Assembly: GCA_016550395.1 (NCBI GenBank)
Contig: JABXGY010000227.1
Location: 1 to 7,383, forward strand
Source of the DNA: an archaeon
GTDB taxonomy: Archaea; Asgardarchaeota; Hermodarchaeia; Hermodarchaeales; Hermodarchaeaceae
Length of the DNA stretch: 7,383 bases
Direction of reading: 5' to 3'
A model generated the notes under the pieces. The model was not told the DNA's origin and ran no database searches. It saw nothing but the letters and a program-made list of their open reading frames with translations. Shown here in pieces: positions 1 to 6,611 of this stretch (position 1 is its first letter; every line of letters starts with the position of its first letter). Position numbers and translations under genes: made by a program.

Positions 1-28
1 GAAATTTAAATACTTTGGATTGAGGCAT
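1..28 (-). CDS. possible 5' end of a further minus-strand gene (cut by window edge)
   Basis: Fifteen bases after the TAA of the preceding membrane-protein gene, an ATG (28-26) opens a frame that stays open to the window edge and reads MPQSKVFKF. The short spacing and the absence of a T-run between the two would suit a next operon member. Only nine codons are visible, the ribosome site is weak (AGAGAAA), and no family can be named. It may simply be a chance open frame. Confidence 0.25.
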
Positions 29-43
29 CGCAATTTTCTCTGA

Positions 44-1351
44 TTAATCAGACCTAAGTTTCAGTTTTTCCCTCAAGGCAGCGACGGCATTAGTGTCAAT
101 GAGAACGAAGAAAATAGGAATCAACATGATGAAGTTGTGATGCCAAATCCCTGCAGGAGCACCGATTAGGAATAAGACAATGGCAAGAAAGCTGTAATTG
201 ATACATTGTTTATAGTCAGGCTTTAGAAGTAATTTTACTAAAAAGTAAAGGGTGACAATTACCGCAAAAGCGGTGAATACGGTACTAATCCGGATTCCTG
301 TAGGTGGCATGATTGCTCGTGTCACTATCTGTAAGGGATCACCAATTGTCACCCACTGATTAGGAGGAATCATTGGTTGACCCAAGCTTGCTAAAATTTG
401 ATTAATGATAATCCAGAAGCCATTGAAAATGATTGCAGGAATTGATCCAGTCCAACTCCACCAAGAATGGATATGTATGGGCCAAGGTTCATAGGGTCTA
501 CCAAATTGAACAATAAGTAAATCGTGAACTAGAGCCATATTCCGAGTAGGGTCAAGGAATAACACAGCCTCTATTGATGCCCATATTTGAAACAGCCCGA
601 AGATGACAACTGCTGGGAGAACTCCCAGGATCCATTTCTGGTAACTTCGAATATGGTAGATGATAGCAAAGAGTAGTAATAAACCAATATACTGGTATGT
701 GATTGCTCCAATTCCTAACCAAAAGATTGCCCAAAAGGGATCCTTCCATTTTTCATAACCCATCCAGAGCAAGAATAGAACGATGCTCATATGAGTGACA
801 AGGTTTAGAGTCACCATCACTGGATTAATCCATAGAAACAATGCTACTATACGATTTCCACGGCGCATCAAACGATCAAAGAGGAGAAAATCGAAGAAGC
901 CATGCAAGATCATAAAACTGGGTTGAAAATTCATACAACCTGCAAAATCAAAGAAGTAGGGATAGACCATGCATGGTAGGTGGATTAGTAGGCTGCCTGG
1001 ACCATAGTTAATGAAATTTTGATGATAGACATCGCATGGACCAAGTGCTAGCGCTGATAGATAATAATCGCGGTTATAGGGATTTAATCCTCGGAACATA
1101 TACATGAGTCCGTGTGTGATGAGCTCGTTCATGTCATTGACGTCAGGGAATGTGGGGTTGATCGTTGCTATATACAGGATTAGGAAAAGAGTGAGAAGGC
1201 GAATGAAAATGCCAAGGCTGATTTCTTTCCACCATTGACGATATAGTTTTAGACTATGAGTAATAGTCTTGATCAACTTGGATGAATTGGCAATCGTTGT
1301 ATCAGGATGAGTATTCAATTTTGAATCATTATCTCCAATTGTTGAATTCAT
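44..1351 (-). CDS. multi-pass membrane protein, putative GT-C-fold glycosyltransferase (copy A)
   Basis: 435 residues. A polar N-terminus (about 1-43) is followed by a first membrane helix (about 44-64), a long loop and then many hydrophobic segments to about 418, with a short basic tail. The loop after helix 1 carries acidic residues D70, D73 and E76 (PDVNDMNEL), then NPY at 90-92. In GT-C enzymes, which transfer sugars from polyprenyl-phosphate donors on the outer membrane face, catalytic acidic residues sit in this first external loop. Other conserved-looking pieces are PSFMILHGFFDF (144-155), WINP (174-177), QFGRP (282-286), GSIP (302-305) and a late WHHNF (403-407). It is clearly a paralog of the adjacent gene at 1348-2571. 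The start is an ATG overlapping that gene's TGA, with a strong AAGGAGG seven bases upstream. The membrane topology is seen; the GT-C assignment is inferred from layout, loop motif and neighbours, and the sugar and acceptor are unknown. Confidence 0.75.
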   Translation of the reverse strand: MNSTIGDNDSKLNTHPDTTIANSSKLIKTITHSLKLYRQWWKEISLGIFIRLLTLFLILYIATINPTFPDVNDMNELITHGLMYMFRGLNPYNRDYYLSALALGPCDVYHQNFINYGPGSLLIHLPCMVYPYFFDFAGCMNFQPSFMILHGFFDFLLFDRLMRRGNRIVALFLWINPVMVTLNLVTHMSIVLFLLWMGYEKWKDPFWAIFWLGIGAITYQYIGLLLLFAIIYHIRSYQKWILGVLPAVVIFGLFQIWASIEAVLFLDPTRNMALVHDLLIVQFGRPYEPWPIHIHSWWSWTGSIPAIIFNGFWIIINQILASLGQPMIPPNQWVTIGDPLQIVTRAIMPPTGIRISTVFTAFAVIVTLYFLVKLLLKPDYKQCINYSFLAIVLFLIGAPAGIWHHNFIMLIPIFFVLIDTNAVAALREKLKLRSD

Positions 1352-2571
1352 GGAGATTCCTCCTTGTTTGAATGCATTTCTGTGGAAGGATTTACAACAG
1401 TGTGAGAAGCACTGGAAGATGATGATTCAGTTGGAGGTAAAAAGCTGTCTTTTTGTCGCCAAAAAAGGAAAGGCAATGTAATACACAGTACCCAGTAATG
1501 TGCAAGCCCTTCAGCAGTTGAGGCAATGAAGAGAGTAAGTAAAACACCGGGGAGAAATATCATAAACGCCTTACGATAATTGTTAAAAAAATACATTAGC
1601 GCAAGGATGCCTAGCACAGCGACAAATGCCATCATAAGAGGAGCAAATTGGGGAGCCATAGGCGGAGGTACACCCAAGAAGATAGCGATATTGAATACAA
1701 CCGAGGGGATGGAACCCATGAAAAGAAAAATCAGTGGATGATAGCGATTATAATATGGGCTAAGTGGGTTTGAGTCAAACCAGTAGACAGGTGGACGTCC
1801 AATCTGGTGAATTACTAAATCTTGTACAAACAGAATTGGATTCCACAATAAGAATATGAATACTATTGCAAATGGTGGAATCATACCAAAGAAAGTCAGA
1901 CGAAGTTGTCCTCGACGCCAATAGTAGATTAAAAGAAAGGGGATGAAAATTGCACCCATTTGATAGGTGGCGGCAAGGCACACAGAATAAACACCACTTC
2001 GAATAGGATTTTCTAAATTCAGGATGGTCAGGGTCAAGAGCATCAGGGGAAGAGACATGAAGGTGATAACATCGATAAATACGAAGAAGGGATTAATCCA
2101 GATTAATTTGGAGATTACCTTGTGGTTTTCCTGCCAGAGCCGATAATAGGTGATGAAGTCAAAGAATGTATGAAGAATAAAGAAACTGGGCATAAAATCC
2201 ATAGTCCCGATACTTTGAGATCCAAACCAAAGTAGAGTTGGGAGATGAAAAAGAATAGCAAAGGGGGGATAATTGAAATAATCCTGAGTATAGGGACCAT
2301 TGAATGTGTAAAGCGTATATGTTTGACCATAGGGGTTGATGAGAGCAACAAAATTAGCCATGCCTTTGAAGACGAGTTCATTCATATCTACAATGTCGCC
2401 AGCAATGTTTAGGAAAATAATGAAGCCCATGATTGTAGCCGTACGAACAATTACACCAGCCCAGAAACCGGTTGTCTGAAAGACACGGGGTATATCGGTA
2501 AGGTTCAAGAATTCAATGATGCGTTTCCAAGTGATGGAAGAAGGTTGTGAATCTGCAGGCTCAGGAGTCAC
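1348..2571 (-). CDS. multi-pass membrane protein, putative GT-C-fold glycosyltransferase (copy B)
   Basis: 407 residues, same architecture as the following gene: helix 1 at about 36-57, an outer loop with D59, D62 and E65 (GDIVDMNEL), NPYG at 79-82, PSFFILHTFFDF (128-139), WINP (158-161), HQIGRP (255-260), GSIPSVVFN (286-294) and AHYW (357-360). These line up in order with copy A, so the pair arose by duplication. The acidic first-loop motif and multi-helix layout suit a GT-C enzyme using a lipid-phosphate sugar, but no catalytic role is proven by sequence. The C-terminal tail (about 378-407) is Ser/Thr-rich, polar and probably disordered. The start is GTG at 2571: an in-frame TAA lies 18 bases upstream, no other start occurs between, and GGTG (2582-2585) sits ten bases before it. 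The stop TGA overlaps the ATG of copy A. Confidence 0.75.
   Translation of the reverse strand: MTPEPADSQPSSITWKRIIEFLNLTDIPRVFQTTGFWAGVIVRTATIMGFIIFLNIAGDIVDMNELVFKGMANFVALINPYGQTYTLYTFNGPYTQDYFNYPPFAILFHLPTLLWFGSQSIGTMDFMPSFFILHTFFDFITYYRLWQENHKVISKLIWINPFFVFIDVITFMSLPLMLLTLTILNLENPIRSGVYSVCLAATYQMGAIFIPFLLIYYWRRGQLRLTFFGMIPPFAIVFIFLLWNPILFVQDLVIHQIGRPPVYWFDSNPLSPYYNRYHPLIFLFMGSIPSVVFNIAIFLGVPPPMAPQFAPLMMAFVAVLGILALMYFFNNYRKAFMIFLPGVLLTLFIASTAEGLAHYWVLCITLPFLFWRQKDSFLPPTESSSSSASHTVVNPSTEMHSNKEESP
1359..1365 (-). promoter_or_regulatory. strong Shine-Dalgarno inside the upstream gene's last codons
   Basis: The minus strand reads AAGGAGG, seven bases before the ATG at 1351. These bases also encode the Lys-Glu-Glu near the end of the upstream protein. 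With the ATGA stop/start overlap, this points to translational coupling of the two paralogous membrane proteins. Confidence 0.8.
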
Positions 2572-2692
2572 AGCTAAAACGCACCATTACTTTCTGAACG
2601 GATAGGGTGGATTACTGGTATGCGCTTGTGCCACGTAAGGACACAAAAGCCTTATGCTGATGAAATAAAAAAATAAAGCGCCTCAGATGCTA
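2572..2692. other. 121-base gap between DUF362 and GT-C genes
   Basis: Holds the T-run at 2663-2677 and the GGTG ribosome site at 2582-2585. Between them I see no clear TATA box or inverted repeat. The AT-rich stretch around the T-run could double as a weak promoter for the GT-C pair, but its distance of roughly 90 bases from the GTG makes this uncertain. Confidence 0.5.
2663..2677 (-). terminator. T-run terminator after the DUF362 gene
   Basis: On the minus strand, 15 bases past the DUF362 stop, the sequence is TTTATTTTTTTATTT with a core of seven Ts. Archaeal RNA polymerase commonly terminates at such T-rich stretches without a strong hairpin, and I see no convincing stem. It divides the DUF362 transcript from the GT-C pair, although some read-through is possible because I find no strong TATA box in the remaining gap. 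Confidence 0.5.
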
Positions 2693-3784
2693 TTAGAGAT
2701 AGCGTCGGAATAACTTACCCCAACCGCTTTTCATAATCCGTGCGATATGTCGTTTGCCACGAGTTTTCAGCCAGATGTCACGGAGATAATGGCTAATTTT
2801 CACATTGACATTAAAGAAAGCAGAGCGCATCATGAAGGGTTCCAACCAACTGCTACGGAAGAATCGGTCGAAACGAATCACAGGATCAAGTTTTGTTTCA
2901 TAATCAAAACAAACCCCTTCAACATCGTCTCCAGCAATTTCTTTTGTACACAGATCACCATTACCGAGTCCTTGTTCGTGGGCCATACGAACATGACCAA
3001 TACTCATTGGATCATACCCAATCATTTGAGCGCATAGAGCATCGAGAGCGACAAGGTCGCCACTGGCAGCGATATAATTTTGCACATAGGGTCGACCGGT
3101 TCTAGGTCCAGCTCCATCCATTGCAATGGTACTATCGGCAAAGGCAAAAAGTGGACCACAGAATTCCTGTTGAATACGGAGTAAATCTACCAAAATCTCG
3201 TGAATTTTCAGGTGATAGTGATGACGGACAGTGCGGAGGAACCCGAAGGCGTTTTTCAGAGAGCAGGTGATGGTGCTATGTCCATGGCATTTGAAGGTGG
3301 GCAGGTGAATAATCTGAGCATCAATAATGGGCTTAGGCATGAGCATATCTTCTTGACCGAACACCATGGGTTTAGAGGGATTAACCTCAACCCACTCCTC
3401 ATCAACAAGAATCGTCCAGGGAATATCATGTTTCTCTAACAGAGGCACATAACGATTCTTGTACATACCCGTTCTTGCATCAGTAACAACTGTCATGTTT
3501 TCTAATGCCAGCACATCACTAAAGTTACGCTTCGATAACTCACGGAGCATTGCATCCAGCTGATAGGGTTGCGTCGAACAGGAGGGAAAATATTCCTGCC
3601 AGGAAATATTGAGCTTCATAACGGTTCGGACTTTCGGGTCCATGAACTGGTCAAACTTAGCTAACCGAAACAATCGAGCTACATCGTCAAAGTAAGTTTC
3701 AGGCGAAGTTTTGACAACAGCGAGAGGAAGTTTACGTGGGTCCATGATTTTCACATCAGACGGATTCAATGCCCAGTACTGCAC
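2693..3784 (-). CDS. DUF362 domain-containing protein
   Basis: 363 residues, soluble. It matches the DUF362 (PF04015) pattern: an N-terminal LAVVKTSPE strand (21-29), MKLNISW (56-62, the usual vKpN position), a TG motif (105-106), IDAQIIHLPTFKCHGHST (154-171) with the family's K-x-H, TCSLKNAFGFL (173-183), H195, a strand ending in D217, GAGPRTG (224-230) and a C-terminal half with SGDLVALDAL (241-250) and EQGLGNGD (270-277). Some DUF362 proteins carry a 4Fe-4S ferredoxin domain; none is visible here, and the cysteines are scattered. The C-terminal 60 residues are rich in aromatic and basic residues. The biochemical role of the family is poorly known. The gene starts 32 bases after the UPF0104 gene ends, so they are probably co-transcribed. 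The start is uncertain: GTG at 3784 or ATG at 3745 (residue 14), the latter preceded by a weak TGTGA. The stop is TAA. Confidence 0.9.
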   Translation of the reverse strand: MQYWALNPSDVKIMDPRKLPLAVVKTSPETYFDDVARLFRLAKFDQFMDPKVRTVMKLNISWQEYFPSCSTQPYQLDAMLRELSKRNFSDVLALENMTVVTDARTGMYKNRYVPLLEKHDIPWTILVDEEWVEVNPSKPMVFGQEDMLMPKPIIDAQIIHLPTFKCHGHSTITCSLKNAFGFLRTVRHHYHLKIHEILVDLLRIQQEFCGPLFAFADSTIAMDGAGPRTGRPYVQNYIAASGDLVALDALCAQMIGYDPMSIGHVRMAHEQGLGNGDLCTKEIAGDDVEGVCFDYETKLDPVIRFDRFFRSSWLEPFMMRSAFFNVNVKISHYLRDIWLKTRGKRHIARIMKSGWGKLFRRYL

Positions 3785-3816
3785 TGGGAGTCGTGTGTCA
3801 GCTTTAACTTTTCGGT

Positions 3817-4896
3817 CTATCTATCATTCTTGGGTGGAGGTTTTTCTTTGATTTCAGGTGATGGCTCTTCTATTTGTTGAAGTTTCTTGTATTCACGACC
3901 CATAAACGCAATGGAAGGTACACCCAGAATCGTTAATCCAATGATGTAAATGAGGCCATCCATCAAGGCGATACTCGCAGCAACTCCCCCAACCGGACTG
4001 CCCGGAGGAAAAAGAAGTCCCAACAATGTCTGAAGTGTAAGAAATTGGAAAACAAAGATAGCAATACCTGCTGGTAAAAGAATACCAAGCCCGTGTCCAC
4101 CAAAATAACTAATTGCAGCGACAAATACTGATTGTACAAAAGTGATGTCGACACCAAAAGCAAGACCAAGATAAGTTAGTTTCATTGTTTCAAGTACCCA
4201 AAGAGGTAGACTAAGCAAGAAAGCCCATCCCGTATTCCAACTCCCCACATCTGTGCGAAGATCAATTGCTAAATTTTCAACAAAGTCGGGCACCTCTTTT
4301 TTCAGGGTTTCAGAGGGTTTGAATAATCGTCCAAGAATTCTTGACATGAAGTTAACAAACCGGTCATTTCGAATCAAAATAAAGAACACAATAAATATTA
4401 CTCCAAGAAGAATCGGTACCAAAATAAGTCTTATGACATCACCAGTAATCGTGCCAAAAATAAGAACCACAGATATTATGATGATAAGAGCTAAGCTGGC
4501 GAAATCTAAAAATCTGGCAAGAACAATTGATGAAAGTCCAGCTGTAAATCTAGTGCCAGTTTTTTCTCTTAACCAATAAGGTGTCGCAATATCTCCAGCA
4601 CGCAAAGGAATAACATATGTGAGAAAAATCCCACCTACCAACATTGGAAATAATTTTGCTGGATTACTTTTCTCTTTAAACGGTCTGAGTAGCAACCACC
4701 ATCGGATCGCCCGAAATATGTATGCAATCCCAAATAATCCAAAGGCAGGAAGTAACCAGAATGGATTAGCCACCGATAAAGTTACAATAATCGCACCAAT
4801 GCCACCCAAATTCTGAGCGATAAGGGCAATATGCAACCAGAGAATAATCAGAACAAGACTGATCCCTGCAATTACGTAATACCAACGAGATCGCAT
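3817..4896 (-). CDS. flippase-like membrane protein, LPG_synthase_TM / UPF0104 (AglD-type) family
   Basis: 359 residues with about eight or nine hydrophobic segments from residue 6 to 332 and a charged, Pro-rich cytosolic tail (PSPEIKEKPPPK). Family marks are FRAIRWWLLLRP (61-72), IPLRAGDIATPYWLREKTG (96-114), the ARFLDF helix (127-132) and a second-half HGLGILLPAGIAI (268-280), equivalent to the usual lPgGiG segment. This is the membrane part found in bacterial MprF, which moves charged lipids, and in many stand-alone archaeal proteins, some (AglD-like) needed for surface-glycan assembly. Here it stands alone, without a lysyl-transferase domain. Next to a polyprenyl-phosphate-sugar synthase and GT-C proteins, a role in translocating or handling lipid-linked sugar is a reasonable inference, not shown by sequence. 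The start is ATG with only a weak ribosome site; the stop is TAG. DUF362 follows after 32 bases. Confidence 0.87.
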   Translation of the reverse strand: MRSRWYYVIAGISLVLIILWLHIALIAQNLGGIGAIIVTLSVANPFWLLPAFGLFGIAYIFRAIRWWLLLRPFKEKSNPAKLFPMLVGGIFLTYVIPLRAGDIATPYWLREKTGTRFTAGLSSIVLARFLDFASLALIIIISVVLIFGTITGDVIRLILVPILLGVIFIVFFILIRNDRFVNFMSRILGRLFKPSETLKKEVPDFVENLAIDLRTDVGSWNTGWAFLLSLPLWVLETMKLTYLGLAFGVDITFVQSVFVAAISYFGGHGLGILLPAGIAIFVFQFLTLQTLLGLLFPPGSPVGGVAASIALMDGLIYIIGLTILGVPSIAFMGREYKKLQQIEEPSPEIKEKPPPKNDR

Positions 4897-5037
4897 CGCC
4901 TACAACTCATTTATTACATATTGTTGCTTCTCTGCCACCCTTTAACCTAAAAAACCTACCACTAACTGTAACCCAAGTATTCTACATCTCTCAATCGCTT
5001 TCAAATAGTAGTAAGCTTTTTTGGGAAAGGTTACCAA
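4897..5037. promoter_or_regulatory. divergent promoter region between UPF0104 and nucleotidyltransferase genes
   Basis: This 141-base spacer must drive both flanking genes. The best TATA-like block is TTTATTACATATT at 4910-4922, which is AT-rich in both directions. For the plus strand it would leave a leader of roughly 95 bases; for the minus strand it lies too close to the ATG for a normal leader. A second plus-strand candidate, CAAATAG near 5002-5008, would give a near-leaderless transcript. AACCTA occurs twice at nine-base spacing (4944 and 4953). The exact start points cannot be fixed from sequence. Confidence 0.4.
5028..5031 (+). promoter_or_regulatory. ribosome binding site AGGT for the nucleotidyltransferase
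   Basis: AGGT lies six bases before the ATG at 5038 and matches the archaeal anti-Shine-Dalgarno core. It favours the ATG at 5038 over the in-frame ATG at 5050, which lacks such a site. Confidence 0.55.
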
Positions 5038-5799
5038 ATGGCAATCTGTATGCCTCCCAAGTACGCTGTAATTCCCGCCGCAGGCAAAGGTCAACGGATT
5101 AAACCTTATTCTGAAAAAGTTCCTAAACCAATGATACAAGTGTTAGGACGACCGATTTTAGCGTATGTGATTGATCGATGTAAAATGGCAGGCATCTCTA
5201 AGATTATCATTATCGTGAACCCCGAATCTCAAATAGTAAATAATTATTTTGGTGATGGAGATGCATTGGGAGTTACAATAGAGTATGTGAGACAACCTAG
5301 ACCCGAGGGGATCGGACATGCTGTGAGTCTAACTGAAGGAATCGTTGACACCCCCTTTGCAGTCTACCTAGGTGATGAGCTTTATTTTGAATCTGATCAC
5401 AATGGTTTCATCCGATCCTTTGACAATAATGACTGTTCAGCTGCAATAGGGTTAATTCATGTCAAAGATGAAAGTCTCATTCGCAAAAATTATTCGGTTG
5501 AAATCGACCCAGAGTCCAATCTCATCAAGCAGGTGGTTGAAAAACCCCAAGTTATAACCAATGATATCTTGGGCTGTGGTTCTTATATCTTCGATGAAAT
5601 TGTTTTCGAAGCAGTGCGAAAAACCCCAAAGTCAATGAATAACGAAATTGAAATTACTGATACATTGAACACGATTCGGGAATTAGGAAAGAACATTTAT
5701 GGATATTTCTTAGGAGGCTCGTATCTAAATGTTACCTACCCTGAAGATATCGTTCAAGCTGAGACCCTCCTTCGCAAAGATTCAGATGGTGTCTTATAA
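5038..5799 (+). CDS. sugar-1-phosphate nucleotidyltransferase (NDP-sugar pyrophosphorylase)
   Basis: 253 residues, a single nucleotidyltransferase domain without the C-terminal left-handed beta-helix of GlmU-type or GlgC-type enzymes. It would couple an NTP and a sugar-1-phosphate to give an NDP-sugar in the cytosol. Visible motifs are the nucleotide loop AAGKGQRIKPYSEKVPKPM (14-32, with K30), EYVRQPRPEGIGHA (82-95), YLGDE with metal-binding D113 (110-114), VVEKP (166-170), GCGSYIFDE (179-187), EIEITDTL (203-210) and YLNVTYPEDIVQAE (229-242). At the second metal position RmlA-type enzymes usually have Asp; N231 stands here, as Asn does in GlmU. Base and sugar specificity cannot be read. It is the only confident plus-strand gene. 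The start is ATG at 5038, supported by AGGT; ATG at 5050 (M5) is an alternative. The TAA stop overlaps the convergent GT2 gene. Confidence 0.92.
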   Translation: MAICMPPKYAVIPAAGKGQRIKPYSEKVPKPMIQVLGRPILAYVIDRCKMAGISKIIIIVNPESQIVNNYFGDGDALGVTIEYVRQPRPEGIGHAVSLTEGIVDTPFAVYLGDELYFESDHNGFIRSFDNNDCSAAIGLIHVKDESLIRKNYSVEIDPESNLIKQVVEKPQVITNDILGCGSYIFDEIVFEAVRKTPKSMNNEIEITDTLNTIRELGKNIYGYFLGGSYLNVTYPEDIVQAETLLRKDSDGVL

Positions 5800-6492
5800 T
5801 CCCAATATTACTTTGATCATATTTAGTCCATTTCGAAAAGCCTTACTTTTTGAAGTTGTTATTTTTGCTTCTCCAACGCGGGTCAGATAATAAACGGGTA
5901 TCTCTTTGATTTTGCCTCTAGATCGAAGAACCTTCACAATCATTTGCGGTGAAAATGCGGCCCCTTCAGCATCTAATTCAGGTAAGATGGCTTCAAGCAT
6001 TTCGCGGCGAATAACACGGAGAGTACACCCTACATCAGTTAGAGGCGGGTATCCATGGAGAATGCCGAGGAGCTTTGCAACGGCTATATTTCCTACGACT
6101 AAGAAAAGCCCCATATTAGCCCCTTCTTCGAGGTAAGGAGTGGCAGTTCGAGTGCCAATAACAAAGTGATGGTTAGGGATATGCTGTAAAAGCCGGGCAA
6201 CATCAACTCCACGGAAAGTCTGGTCAGCTTCAGTAATAATGATGAGATCATATCCCCGATCTAGGGCTTCACGGAGCCCTCGACGAATCGCTGACCCATA
6301 TCCTTGAATGGGTTCAGGAACGACCGTAGCCCCTGCGTTATTAGCGACCTTTGCAGTGTTATCTGTTGAATTATTATCAATAACGATAACTTCATCGACT
6401 TCAGGAGTCATGAAGTCTTTGATGGTGTGGCTAATAGGTTTCTCCTCATTCCAAGCAGGAATTACAACACACACGCGTTTACCCTTGAACAT
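5794..6492 (-). CDS. GT2 family glycosyltransferase, dolichyl-phosphate-sugar synthase-like
   Basis: 232 residues from the ATG at 6492. It has the GT-A fold order of DPM1/DPG synthases: VCVVIPAWNEE (7-17), EVIVIDNNSTDNTAKVA (34-50), GYGSAIRRGL (65-74), LIIITEADQTF (83-93) with the metal-binding motif as E88-A-D90 instead of D-x-D, IGTRT (112-116), LTDVGCTLRVIRREML (151-166) and RVGEAKITTSKSKAF (205-219), matching the usual r.GeSK end. It has one modest hydrophobic stretch (about 128-144) and no long C-terminal membrane domain. Such enzymes transfer a sugar from an NDP-sugar to polyprenyl phosphate at the cytosolic membrane face, producing the donor GT-C enzymes need. Whether it uses mannose, glucose or another sugar is unknown. 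An upstream GTG at 6501 would add three residues, but GGTG eight bases before the ATG decides for 6492. The stop overlaps the nucleotidyltransferase stop. Confidence 0.93.
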   Translation of the reverse strand: MFKGKRVCVVIPAWNEEKPISHTIKDFMTPEVDEVIVIDNNSTDNTAKVANNAGATVVPEPIQGYGSAIRRGLREALDRGYDLIIITEADQTFRGVDVARLLQHIPNHHFVIGTRTATPYLEEGANMGLFLVVGNIAVAKLLGILHGYPPLTDVGCTLRVIRREMLEAILPELDAEGAAFSPQMIVKVLRSRGKIKEIPVYYLTRVGEAKITTSKSKAFRNGLNMIKVILGL

Positions 6493-6500
6493 CGATAGCA

Positions 6501-6504
6501 CACC
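6501..6504 (-). promoter_or_regulatory. ribosome binding site GGTG for the GT2 gene
   Basis: The minus strand reads GGTG eight bases before ATG 6492. The alternative GTG start at 6501 would overlap this site, so the ATG is the better start. Confidence 0.55.
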
Positions 6505-6555
6505 AAGATACTATCAGAGATAAGGAACTATTGATGGTTCTTGCGTGCATCTCCC

Positions 6556-6563
6556 TATAAAAG
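6556..6563 (-). promoter_or_regulatory. TATA-like box upstream of the GT2 gene
   Basis: The minus strand reads CTTTTATA about 65 bases before the ATG at 6492. With the usual archaeal spacing of about 25 bases, transcription would begin near 6534 and leave a leader of about 40 bases. It lies downstream of the T-run that follows the GTPase gene, consistent with a separate transcript. Confidence 0.4.
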
Positions 6564-6600
6564 TACAGAAGCTTGATTGCAATACGGGAAAAACGCCATT

Positions 6601-6611
6601 AAAGAAAAAAA
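6601..6611 (-). terminator. T-run terminator at the end of the GTPase gene
   Basis: Immediately after the TAA stop (6614-6612) the minus strand reads TTTTTTTCTTT. Seven consecutive Ts next to the stop are typical of an archaeal intrinsic terminator. No stem is evident. Confidence 0.55.

Noticed and set aside
1775..2381. Minus-strand open frames of 68 and 88 codons within the copy B GT-C gene
   Set aside because: They are alternate frames of a gene whose own frame shows conserved paralog motifs.
2747..3439. Three plus-strand open frames (70-96 codons) opposite the DUF362 gene
   Set aside because: They lie wholly inside a clear DUF362 gene, overlap one another in frame usage, and show no domain or ribosome site.
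4253..4816. Plus-strand open frames opposite the UPF0104 gene
   Set aside because: The Lys/Arg/Ile-rich composition is the antisense reflection of a hydrophobic membrane protein; no motif is seen.
4969..4974. TAACCC resembling a telomere-type repeat
   Set aside because: Only a single copy with no array; coincidence.
5013..5022. Six-T run in the nucleotidyltransferase leader as a terminator or attenuator
   Set aside because: There is no upstream plus-strand gene to terminate and no stem; it is too short to claim attenuation.
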